Assembly (NCBI GenBank): GCA_942491575.1
Contig: CALOBT010000031.1
Coordinates: forward strand, 2,214,250-2,278,249
Direction: 5' to 3'
Length of the DNA stretch: 64,000 nt
From: CAZHNW01 sp942491575
Lineage (GTDB): Bacteria > Spirochaetota > UBA4802 > UBA5550
Shown: positions 1-7,417 of the stretch, in pieces
Layout of the letters: each line of letters opens with the position of its first letter
How positions within the stretch are numbered: position 1 is the first letter of the stretch
Program-made: the position numbers and the translations under genes
Notes under the pieces: generated by a model
The model's input: the letters and a program-made list of their open reading frames with translations, nothing else
The model's database searches: none
Told to the model about the DNA's origin: nothing

Positions 1-857
1 CCGACGGTGATACTGGAACTGTAACAACCGCTGCAATAATAATAGATGGAATCCCCACAGGTCCCGCAGGTGAAAATACCACTACAGAATTTGAAGATAC
101 TGTTATTATTAATGTAAAACTCTCCATGGCTCCCTCCTCAGATGTTATGATTATGGCAATGTCAAACGATATGAATGAAGGTTTTGTAGATGGACCGAGT
201 TCATATATTTTTACCACAGCCAACTGGGAGACCCCCCAGGCAATTGCTGTAAAGGGAGTTAACGATTCAGTCTACGATAAAGAAAAAAACTATAACGTTT
301 CATTAACTGCTACTTCTACTGATACCGATTTTGAAGGCCTCAGTAAAACTGTGAGCCTGGTGAACAAAAGCAATGACCGGTGGATTTTTTTAACTACCGG
401 AACAACGATAGGGAACTTCGGAGGTATAGCAGGTGCCGATGCTTTCTGCAATGGAGATGGCGGCAGGCCCGATCCGGGACTGGAATACAGGGCCTTTATA
501 GTTGATGGCGTTAACAGGGTTGCATCCGTAACTGGGAATACAGGGGACGGACAGGTTGACTGGGTTCTCATCCCTGATGGAGAATATTATAAGGACACAA
601 GTACGAGTGTAGGTTCTACCGGACCGAATGCTTTGTTGATATTTGATCTCTATACCCCGATTTCCGCGGGGGGATTTGCATGGACTGGGCTGGAAACAGA
701 CTGGACTACTTCTGCATTTACCTGTGACGGATGGGTTTCGACTCCCGCAACTGGCGGGATGCGGGGAAATGCCGGGGTATTGACTACGGCTATGCTCGGT
801 ACTGCTTCTACCGGTTACACTGCCGCTTCTTTTATTATTTGTGTGGAAAAACCTTAG
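1..857 (+). CDS. DUF1554 surface protein, 3' part only
   Basis: The reading frame is open to the left edge (first full codon at base 3), so the start lies outside the window. The visible 284 residues show a Calx-beta-like or Ig-like extracellular repeat (FTTANWETPQAIAVKGVNDS, then YNVSLTATSTD) and then a DUF1554 domain beginning at WIFLTTGTTIGNFGGIAGAD and ending in FIICVEKP just before TAG at 855-857. DUF1554 is known mainly from exported Leptospira proteins and has a C-type-lectin-like look (ADAFCN near its start, FIICVE at its end). The likely role is a cell-surface or secreted binding protein; the ligand is unknown. It converges on the WYL regulator with only 16 bases between the stops. 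Confidence 0.75.
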   Translation, partial: DGDTGTVTTAAIIIDGIPTGPAGENTTTEFEDTVIINVKLSMAPSSDVMIMAMSNDMNEGFVDGPSSYIFTTANWETPQAIAVKGVNDSVYDKEKNYNVSLTATSTDTDFEGLSKTVSLVNKSNDRWIFLTTGTTIGNFGGIAGADAFCNGDGGRPDPGLEYRAFIVDGVNRVASVTGNTGDGQVDWVLIPDGEYYKDTSTSVGSTGPNALLIFDLYTPISAGGFAWTGLETDWTTSAFTCDGWVSTPATGGMRGNAGVLTTAMLGTASTGYTAASFIICVEKP

Positions 858-873
858 TAGATAATTCGAACAA

Positions 874-1794
874 TTATTCGTACACGGAAAGGCTCTTTCG
901 CAGCAGCGTCACCATCTGGTCTCTGAGTTTCTCAGGTTCCAGAATTTCAAGTTTATCCCCGTACATGAGAAACTGCTTGCAAAGATAGATATCGTCGGCA
1001 CTGGTGAATTGTGCCGTATAACGGTCTTCTTCTTTTTTGTATTCCGGTTCGAGACTTGCCAGGAACTGTTCAACCCGATTGTGAATGCTTTCATGGTACG
1101 AAATGGTTACTTCCTTTACGCTGGCGGGATTAGTGATGAAACCGCTGAGGGAATCCTTAAACAGCTCCTCCACGTCAGGGATTTTACCGGAGAAGGTCCC
1201 ATCAAGAATTTTAAGGTTTTCAATCCTGTTTATTATGATAAGTCTCTGGTGGTCCTCGCCGGGAATCTGTATTACGAGGTAGAGGTTCCCTGTGCGAAAT
1301 ACCATGTGGCAGGCATAGACTTCCCACCCCTTTTTAACATTTCCTTTATTGCTGGTGTAATCGATACTGATTTTCCGCTTCTCTTTGCAGGCAAAGTAGA
1401 GCCGGGCGAGAATCCACAAACCGCTCCTCTGATGTCGGTTCAGGAAATTTTTAAGAATGGCCTCCCTTGTCGAATCGCTGATAATGAATGATGAGTATAT
1501 CGATGCGAGCTGAAGTGAGAGTTTCTCACTCAGCTCTTCTTCCAGAATAGTCAGTTTGCTTCCCTTTACGGTATTTATGTCGATCTCAAGTTCTTTTCGT
1601 ATATAATTAATGGAATCCCTGATATTCTTATCGGATACAACATGATCCCCTTCATCGAGGGTGATAATTTCAGCAAGTGAGGTTGCATTCCAGCCCTCTT
1701 CTTCATTGTGCAGCAAGGCAAGTACATGGAGAAAACGGGTTATTACATTGAGGCGTGTTTCCGGATTAGGGATTTGACGGTTTGTATGGGGCAT
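874..1794 (-). CDS. WYL-domain transcriptional regulator
   Basis: 306 residues. The N-terminal ~110 residues are predicted winged-helix (ETRLNVITRFLHVLALLHNE), with spacing like the HTH part of DeoR/YafY-type WYL regulators. The middle (~130-215) is a WYL domain: WILARLYFACKEKRKISIDY, then WEVYACHMVFRTGNLYLVIQ and RLIIINRIENLKIL. A WCX-like C-terminal extension follows. WYL domains bind ligands such as nucleotides or ssDNA and tune transcription. The start at 1794 has GAGGATAC upstream. It is last in a leftward run after the TetR gene (81-bp gap), so it may be co-transcribed or independent. Its targets cannot be read from the sequence. Confidence 0.8.
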   Translation of the reverse strand: MPHTNRQIPNPETRLNVITRFLHVLALLHNEEEGWNATSLAEIITLDEGDHVVSDKNIRDSINYIRKELEIDINTVKGSKLTILEEELSEKLSLQLASIYSSFIISDSTREAILKNFLNRHQRSGLWILARLYFACKEKRKISIDYTSNKGNVKKGWEVYACHMVFRTGNLYLVIQIPGEDHQRLIIINRIENLKILDGTFSGKIPDVEELFKDSLSGFITNPASVKEVTISYHESIHNRVEQFLASLEPEYKKEEDRYTAQFTSADDIYLCKQFLMYGDKLEILEPEKLRDQMVTLLRKSLSVYE

Positions 1795-1875
1795 TATTGT
1801 GTATCCTCAAAAAAGATATTGCCGGCATTCAGATCCTGCAATTAAAAATCATGTCGAAAAATTAAATTATTTAAC

Positions 1876-2490
1876 CTAGATACTCTCCACCAGGTGAGTA
1901 ATTGATTTCTCAAAGAGTTTTTCATAGTCCTCTTTCTTTAAAATGGTATCCTGAAGTTTTTTAAACTGAAGAAAACCGTGAATATGACTCCATATCATAA
2001 TAGATAATTCCCGCGCCCTGTAGCCATTTATCTCTTTTTTCTGAAGGCCTTCCTCGATAATAGAATCAATAACTGACAGTATTCTGTCTCCGTGTTCATC
2101 AATCTGGGATTTCAGGTGTTCCGGGAATATTCTTTCCGGGGCGGTAAGGAAGTAATTGATAATATCAAAATAGCTTTTATACTCTTTGCCGAATTGATAG
2201 TAGGCCCGGGCGATCTGCAGTAGTTTCCCCCTGGTGCCGGTTTTTTTCCTGGAGGCTTTTTGTATCATTTCGCACAGGATATCCAGGCCCTCTTCCTGGA
2301 GGGCGGCGTAGATGTCTTCCTTGCTTTTGAAATAAAAATAGATGAGGCCTACACTCAGTTCTGCTTTTTTGGCTATTTGATTAACCGTCGCAGCGTGAAG
2401 TCCCTTTTCAAAAAGCATCTCACGGGCAGCATCGAGTATCTGCTGGCGGCGCTGTTCCTTTTCTCTTTCTCTTCGTTCCCGTGCACCCAT
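1876..2490 (-). CDS. TetR/AcrR family regulator
   Basis: 204 residues. The first ~60 form the TetR HTH: QRRQQILDAAREMLFEKG, TVNQIAKKAELSVGLIYFYF and KSKEDIYAAL. The C-terminal ligand-binding domain is helical and unassigned. TetR proteins usually repress neighbouring transport or metabolic genes until a small ligand binds. It lies 111 bp after an SDR in the same leftward direction, so it may be the local repressor of the 2602-7057 block, whose first promoter holds a palindrome of TetR-operator type (7105-7131). The start at 2490 has AGGATAATAAA ahead of ATG. The regulatory link is inference from position. Confidence 0.88.
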   Translation of the reverse strand: MGARERREREKEQRRQQILDAAREMLFEKGLHAATVNQIAKKAELSVGLIYFYFKSKEDIYAALQEEGLDILCEMIQKASRKKTGTRGKLLQIARAYYQFGKEYKSYFDIINYFLTAPERIFPEHLKSQIDEHGDRILSVIDSIIEEGLQKKEINGYRARELSIMIWSHIHGFLQFKKLQDTILKKEDYEKLFEKSITHLVESI

Positions 2491-2526
2491 TTTATTATCC
2501 TGGTTGAATTTAACTGTAATGGTACC

Positions 2527-2558
2527 TTTAAGCCCCCTTTGGGGGGTGTGGGGGCCGG
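2527..2558. repeat. C-run/G-run dispersed repeat, copy 1
   Basis: The bases read TTTAAGCCCCCTTTGGGGGG followed by TGTGGGGGCC: a short hairpin of C-run and G-run with a second G-run. A closely matching copy lies on the opposite strand at 57488-57520. It sits between the SDR and the TetR gene. It is probably a REP-like intergenic element; a terminator role is possible but there is no T-run. Confidence 0.55.
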
Positions 2559-2601
2559 TATCGAGAAAATTGATGTATTATACTTAATAGTCAATCAATA
2601 T

Positions 2602-3426
2602 TTATCGGCGTTCCAGTTCTTCTTTGAATTTACTTGTGATGATTTTTTCATAAATAAAAGGAAATAAGCGGTGAATCAGGTATCCCATTTTCCCGCTAAG
2701 CGTAAGTACCAGAATTTTCTTTCTCTTGATGATTGCATTGAATACTTCTTCTGCAACTTTTTCAGGTGTATCTTCATGGCCGATTTTTGACTGGGGGTGC
2801 CTGGTAACAGTACCGTCACAATCGAGGGCCCTCAACTGCAGGTTGGTTTTCGTAAAACCTGGACAGACCATCAAAATATTCACACCGAGATCCGATACCT
2901 CCGTTCTGAGACTTTCGAAGAGACCATGAAGGGCATGTTTGCTGGCGCTGTAGCCGGTTCTTCCCAGGAGGGGGCCGATACCGGCGATACTGCTGGTAAC
3001 CACAATAGTTCCCTTTCGCTCTATAATGCTTTCTATTGCGGCACCGGTACAGATCAGTGATCCGAAAAAATTGACTTCCATCACCTTTCTGTATACTGAT
3101 ACTTCTGTGTCACGAAAGGCGCTTCTCTGCGTAATACCTGCATTATTGCAGAGAATATCTATGCCCCCCAGTTCATCGATAATTTTATGAATGACCTTTT
3201 TTGTCTCTTTTTCATCAGTAATGTCGACTGCATAGCCAACAGCTTTCACGCCTTCAGAGTCAAGTTCATTCGCCAGGCGGGCAACCCCGACATGGTCCAT
3301 GTCCAGACATGCAATAACTGCACCTTCTGAGGCGAATTTTCTACAGAGGGCGGCTCCAATTCCGCTGGCGCCTCCCGTAACTACGGCAACTTTATCCTTC
3401 AGCAATTTCTTCCGGTCTTCCTTCAT
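2602..3426 (-). CDS. Short-chain dehydrogenase/reductase
   Basis: The start is taken at 3426 (MKEDRKKLLKDKVAVVTGG) because AAGGAAGG lies just upstream. A longer frame back to 3504 runs into the neighbouring gene and adds a non-SDR leader. About 274 residues. The Rossmann NAD(P) motif TGGASGIG (16-23), NNAG, the catalytic S (VVTSSIAG) and YSASK are all present. The C-terminus (GKMGYLIHRLFPFIYEKIIT) looks like a membrane-associated amphipathic tail, as in several lipid or steroid-type SDRs. The start overlaps the 3' end of the transporter gene by 35 bases, which implies translational coupling. The substrate is unknown. Confidence 0.85.
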   Translation of the reverse strand: MKEDRKKLLKDKVAVVTGGASGIGAALCRKFASEGAVIACLDMDHVGVARLANELDSEGVKAVGYAVDITDEKETKKVIHKIIDELGGIDILCNNAGITQRSAFRDTEVSVYRKVMEVNFFGSLICTGAAIESIIERKGTIVVTSSIAGIGPLLGRTGYSASKHALHGLFESLRTEVSDLGVNILMVCPGFTKTNLQLRALDCDGTVTRHPQSKIGHEDTPEKVAEEVFNAIIKRKKILVLTLSGKMGYLIHRLFPFIYEKIITSKFKEELERR

Positions 3427-4360
3427 AGCTGCCTTCCTTTTCGATACTAAAGGGTTCCGCCAGTTTGAAACGTGTAAAAATGAATGCTGCGGTAAGGCCG
3501 GCAATTATATGCCAGATTCCCCACCAGGCAACAACAACTGCCATTCCCCCAAGGCCTCCGAAAAACTGGAATACCAGCACAAGCCCCAGGGCAGAATTCT
3601 GGATGCCTACTTCAATGGATACTGCCCGCCTGTCACGTGAATCGAGACCCACTATAAAGCCGGTGAAGTAGCCGAGATTGAGGGCCATGGCGTTGTGGAA
3701 AAATACAGCAAGAATAACAATGCCTACGTAATTGATAAAGGCTGCCCAGTTTCCCGCAAGGGCGAGGGCAACAACCCCTATGAAAAAAATGAGGGAAAAC
3801 ATCTTAAATGGACGGCGTACCCTGTCAGCAAGTCCCGGAAATATTCTGGAAAGTGATATTCCCAGTAATACCGGTATGCCGAGGATTAAAAATATGGTAG
3901 TGAATACCTCAACAGGGCTGAGGTTGACTTTTTTCAGAATGGCATTTGTCCCCGGGTTCATTGAACCCCAGAAGGCAAGATTTAAGGGAGTCATGAATAT
4001 AGCCGCAACAGTAGATATTGCTGTCATGCTGACAGATACTGCAGTATTTCCCTTTGCCAGGTGAGTTATAATGTTGGAGAGGTTTCCGCCGGGGCAGGCA
4101 GCCACCAGAATCATTCCAAGTGCAATAGAGGGCGCAGGCTGGATGGAAATCGTTAAAAGGTAGGTTAGGGCAGGAAGTAAAATAAATTGTGTGATAAGAC
4201 CAATGGCGGGGGCTTTAGGTTTTTTCAGTATTCTTTTGAAATCAGAAAGTTTCATATCCAGGGCGACACCCAGCATCATCAGACCGATTGCCCCGTTTAG
4301 AATCATGAGACTCTGAGGATTAAAGTTTAACCTGACCTGATCGAGTGCAGAAGTATCCAT
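3392..4360 (-). CDS. Bile acid:sodium symporter (BASS) family transporter
   Basis: The start is set at 4360 (MDTSALDQ), preceded by GGAGGAGAT. The longer frame to 4420 would encode an intergenic repeat. About 322 residues with 9-10 predicted TM segments. The family signature is ACPGGNLSN, with a second sodium-site-like region SVEVGIQNSALG. BASS proteins import organic anions (bile acids, pyruvate, pantothenate, keto acids) with Na+. Placement between a ThDP enzyme and an SDR in one leftward run suggests that it brings in the carboxylate that those enzymes process; that is inference. Confidence 0.88.
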   Translation of the reverse strand: MDTSALDQVRLNFNPQSLMILNGAIGLMMLGVALDMKLSDFKRILKKPKAPAIGLITQFILLPALTYLLTISIQPAPSIALGMILVAACPGGNLSNIITHLAKGNTAVSVSMTAISTVAAIFMTPLNLAFWGSMNPGTNAILKKVNLSPVEVFTTIFLILGIPVLLGISLSRIFPGLADRVRRPFKMFSLIFFIGVVALALAGNWAAFINYVGIVILAVFFHNAMALNLGYFTGFIVGLDSRDRRAVSIEVGIQNSALGLVLVFQFFGGLGGMAVVVAWWGIWHIIAGLTAAFIFTRFKLAEPFSIEKEGSYEGRPEEIAEG

Positions 4361-4383
4361 ATCTCCTCCGGTTAAAAGTATAA

Positions 4384-4453
4384 AGGTGCAAGTTGCAAGG
4401 GACAAGTTTATTTGCTGCAAAGAATTAAGCTTGTCCCTTGTGACTTGCTACCT
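4384..4453. repeat. CAAG-type long inverted repeat, locus 1
   Basis: The left arm AGGTGCAAGTTGCAAGGGAC-AAG (4384-4406) pairs with CTTGTCCCTTGTGACTTGCT-ACCT (4430-4453) with very few mismatches, leaving a 23-base loop. Related imperfect copies occur at 16961-17045 and 19012-19113. It fills the space between the ThDP gene stop and the transporter start. It could stabilise or attenuate the operon transcript. Confidence 0.7.
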
Positions 4454-4501
4454 GTCCCTCATATATTTCACTTTCAACTTTTTACTTGAACCTTGTTACT
4501 T

Positions 4502-6199
4502 TTATTCTGCTTTGTAGCCCCCCAGGTTTGCCAGGGCGATGCTTCCGGGACTTACCGTGGTCGGATCAGTCATAACATTTATGCATGCTGTTTTGCCCGA
4601 TTTGAAGGCTTCTTCCAGTGCAGGCCTGATATCTTCGGGATTTTCAACAAACAGGCCCAGGCCCCCCAGTGCTTCCACCATTTTATGGTAGTCAACCTTT
4701 CCTATGTAGGTACCGTTTTCTATGGCATGTCCCATGCGGATTTCCTGGCTGTGTCGAATCATTCCCCAGCCGAGATCGTTGCTGATGACCGTTACAATGG
4801 GGAGTTTTTTCCGGATGGATGTTTCGTATTCCATGAAATTAAATCCGATGGAACCGTCTCCCGCAAGCAGCAATACGCGCTTATCCGGATACAGAAGTTT
4901 GGCGGCGTTTGCATAGGGAAGTCCGACGGCGAGACTTCCGTAGAGACCGTAATCGAGGTAATGCCCCGGTTTTTTCATTGTACGGGTCATTCCATTCCAG
5001 GTGGTGGTGTCACCCCCGTCTGCAATAACGACATCGTCATCAAGGTTCATAAAGTTATTAACTTCCCATGCGAGGCGAAGGGGGTGTATCGGGTTATTGT
5101 CACTTTTCCAGTTCAGCATTGCAAGATTTTTAGCGTTTTTATCATTCTCTGTGAGTTGCTGCCTCCATTGATTAAACTTCCCCGAAAGGGCCTCTTTAAC
5201 CTTTTTTGCCTTAACCAGTTTCATCGACTCTTCGAGGAAGGCCTTTATATCGCTGTGGACCGGCAGATCTACGGAACGGTTCTGGCCAATTTCATCGGGA
5301 TGGATATCCACCTGTACGATTTTGGCATTGGGATTGTAGATTCCCCCGTAGATGTTGAAGAGATTCATTCGAGAGCCGAGGATTACAATCAGGTCGGCGT
5401 TGAGGCTGGCATGCATGGCGGAACCGGGCCTGATTGCCAGTGCGGACTCAAAGCAGAGGGGGTGGGTGTCCGGAACTGTCCCCCGACCCATGGCGAAGGT
5501 ATAGAGGGGCATCCCGGTGGTTTCAATGAAATCTTTCAGTACAGTTTCACTGTGAGAATACCATGTGCCGCTGCCGCCTATAATCATCGGTTTCTCCGCG
5601 GCCTGGATCATTTCAACGAATTTTTTCACACCGGAAATGTCAACGGGTTGTGACGAAACAGTAGTGGAGGGCCTGGTGACTTTTCCAGGGTCAGCCTCGG
5701 CGTTGAGAATGTCAACGGGTAGTTCGAGGTATACGGGACCAGGTCTCCCGTTTTCCGCAATACGGTAGGCCATGTCGATGTATTCCGGGATTCTTTCCGC
5801 TACATGGCATACAAGGGCCTTCTTTACCATCGGTTCAATAACAGGGGCCTGGCGCATGTCCTGAAGGTCCCCCTTTTCGCGGGTCTCCAGGCCGACGCAT
5901 CCCGAAATAAGTACCAGTGGGGCATTGGAAAGGCGGGCGCTTGCAATTCCCGTAAGGGCATTTGTAAAACCGGGGCCAGCGGTAACCATTGCGGTTGCGG
6001 TTTCTCTTGTCATTCGGGCCCAGGCCTCAGCCATGAAAACCGCCGCCTGTTCATGACGGGTATCAAATAATTCGACTTCGCTGCCTTCAAGGTACTGGTA
6101 GATGGGCGTTATGTGGCCGCCGCTCAGGGTGAATATCTTTCTGGTTCCCCTGTCGATTAATGCATCTGCTGCGAGCCTGCCTCCGGTAATTTTTTCCAT
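4502..6199 (-). CDS. Thiamine-diphosphate enzyme, acetolactate-synthase-like
   Basis: 565 residues with the usual three-domain order. The N-terminal PYR domain has the activating Glu in RHEQAA (E50) and AMVTAGPGFTN. The central domain has LILGSRMN-type core strands (DLIVILGSRM). The C-terminal PP domain has the Mg/ThDP motif GDGSIGFNFMEYETSI beginning near residue 447 and ending around SNDLGWG. Length and motifs fit the acetolactate synthase/2-hydroxyacyl-CoA lyase superfamily. No regulatory subunit gene (ilvH type) is nearby, so a degradative or carboligase role is more likely than valine synthesis. AAGGAG precedes ATG. It follows an SDR by 21 bp, so the two are probably one operon. Confidence 0.85.
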   Translation of the reverse strand: MEKITGGRLAADALIDRGTRKIFTLSGGHITPIYQYLEGSEVELFDTRHEQAAVFMAEAWARMTRETATAMVTAGPGFTNALTGIASARLSNAPLVLISGCVGLETREKGDLQDMRQAPVIEPMVKKALVCHVAERIPEYIDMAYRIAENGRPGPVYLELPVDILNAEADPGKVTRPSTTVSSQPVDISGVKKFVEMIQAAEKPMIIGGSGTWYSHSETVLKDFIETTGMPLYTFAMGRGTVPDTHPLCFESALAIRPGSAMHASLNADLIVILGSRMNLFNIYGGIYNPNAKIVQVDIHPDEIGQNRSVDLPVHSDIKAFLEESMKLVKAKKVKEALSGKFNQWRQQLTENDKNAKNLAMLNWKSDNNPIHPLRLAWEVNNFMNLDDDVVIADGGDTTTWNGMTRTMKKPGHYLDYGLYGSLAVGLPYANAAKLLYPDKRVLLLAGDGSIGFNFMEYETSIRKKLPIVTVISNDLGWGMIRHSQEIRMGHAIENGTYIGKVDYHKMVEALGGLGLFVENPEDIRPALEEAFKSGKTACINVMTDPTTVSPGSIALANLGGYKAE

Positions 6200-6220
6200 C
6201 GTGTTCTCCTTGAAGTAAGA

Positions 6221-7057
6221 TTAGATTTCCATCAATTGCCCGCCGGTAATATTTATAGTCTGACCGGTTATGTATGACGATTCGGGAGAAGCAAGAAATG
6301 CTACGAGACGGCCGACTTCTTCTATCTTGCCGAGTCTTCCCAGGGGGATGGTTTTGCACATTTCCTGCTCCCGCTCCTCTACGCTGCACTGGAATATTTT
6401 CGCCTCAAGACCGAAGCGCCATTTTTCAAGATCCGTACTTATCTGTCCGGGACAGACTGCATTGACCCTGATTCCCTGTCCCGCCAGTTCTTTCGCCATA
6501 ACCTTGGTGAGCATGTTTACTCCCGCCTTGGCTACGGCGTAGGCACCGTTTGCAATGGGCGGGACTTTGCCGGCCCTTGATGAGGTATTTACTATGCTTC
6601 CCTCACGTCCATACATCAGGGGCAGAACAGACCTGGTTACCCGAAATACGCTGTGAAGATTGACATCGATAGTCTTCAGCCATTTCTCTTCATCGTAGGT
6701 ATGAAATGCATTGGGTACCCCGAATGTGGCTCCCGCATTGTTTACCAGTATGTCTATGTGATCGAATTCGGTTTTAAGGATATCAACGGCATTGTTGATG
6801 GATTTTGTATCGGTAACATCCATTTCAAGGGGCATGGTTTTTATGTTGTATTTTTCATGGAGTTCATCGGCAATTGATTTCATTTCATCAAGGCCGCCTG
6901 TTTTGATTGAGCCTGCTTCTGTTGCAAGACCGCCAAGATCGGAGATAATTATATTTGCACCCTGCAAGGCCAGGGAAGATGCTATACCGTATCCGATTCC
7001 ACTTCGCTTTCCAGCTCCGGTTATCAGGGCATTTCGACCATTAAGTGATCTGTCCAT
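6221..7057 (-). CDS. Short-chain dehydrogenase/reductase
   Basis: 278 residues. The cofactor motif is TGAGKRSGIGYG, a slightly long glycine loop. NNAGATFG, VNTSSRAG and YAVAKAGV (catalytic Ser, Tyr, Lys) are present, and the typical FabG-like end TGQTINITGG is intact. It is first gene of the leftward block, read from a promoter with a palindrome (7105-7131), and is followed 21 bp later by the ThDP enzyme. An oxidation or reduction of the keto/hydroxy product of that enzyme is the simplest role; the substrate is not identifiable. Confidence 0.88.
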   Translation of the reverse strand: MDRSLNGRNALITGAGKRSGIGYGIASSLALQGANIIISDLGGLATEAGSIKTGGLDEMKSIADELHEKYNIKTMPLEMDVTDTKSINNAVDILKTEFDHIDILVNNAGATFGVPNAFHTYDEEKWLKTIDVNLHSVFRVTRSVLPLMYGREGSIVNTSSRAGKVPPIANGAYAVAKAGVNMLTKVMAKELAGQGIRVNAVCPGQISTDLEKWRFGLEAKIFQCSVEEREQEMCKTIPLGRLGKIEEVGRLVAFLASPESSYITGQTINITGGQLMEI

Positions 7058-7104
7058 ATTTCTTCCCCCGCAGTGTTAATATCTTGACTGCATTAAGTTC
7101 TGTT

Positions 7105-7143
7105 CATATATTGAATATTGTTCAATATATGAGTGGAAGTCAA
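7105..7143 (-). promoter_or_regulatory. Promoter with 11-bp palindromic operator
   Basis: CATATATTGAA (7105-7115), 5-base spacer, TTCAATATATG (7121-7131): a perfect 11-bp inverted repeat. On the minus strand TTGACT (7143-7138), 17 bases, then CAATAT (7120-7115) forms a plausible -35/-10 pair, so the palindrome fills the promoter. Size and shape fit a TetR-type operator. It also lies 20 bp ahead of the divergent 84-residue gene. Confidence 0.7.
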
Positions 7144-7150
7144 TTAAAAA

Positions 7151-7405
7151 ATGAATATTGAAATAAAAAAATCAGGACGTTTCGAATTGCTCTATGGTTA
7201 TAAACACTGCTTTAAAGAGAATAGGTATCTTTTCGGTTTTACTGATACTGAAGAGGAAGCGCAACAGTGGGTCGAAGAATATTCAACGGGTAGAAAGAAG
7301 ATGCCCGGACCCAATGACGAAGAAAGCAGGGGCTGTCCCGCAACATACTGTCCCCTGAAGGGACACCGGGGCTGGTTTGCATACAGGGATACGGATAGTA
7401 CCTGA
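7151..7405 (+). CDS. Small protein of unknown function
   Basis: 84 residues, acidic and soluble, with no signal or TM segment. Visible features are a tyrosine/phenylalanine-rich start (FELLYGYKHCFKENRYLFGF) and a C-terminal pair of cysteines in GCPATYCPLKGHRGWF, which could bind metal. GGAAG lies about 10 bases upstream of ATG. It is divergent from the SDR and shares its operator region, so both may answer to the same regulator. I do not recognise a family. It is supported as a gene by clean intergenic placement and the ribosome binding site. Confidence 0.55.
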   Translation: MNIEIKKSGRFELLYGYKHCFKENRYLFGFTDTEEEAQQWVEEYSTGRKKMPGPNDEESRGCPATYCPLKGHRGWFAYRDTDST

Positions 7406-7417
7406 AAGAATCTGTCT

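Noticed and set aside
4493..5653. 386-codon plus-strand frame opposite the ThDP enzyme gene
   Set aside because: Shadow frame of a clear enzyme; Cys/His/Phe-rich and without domain matches.
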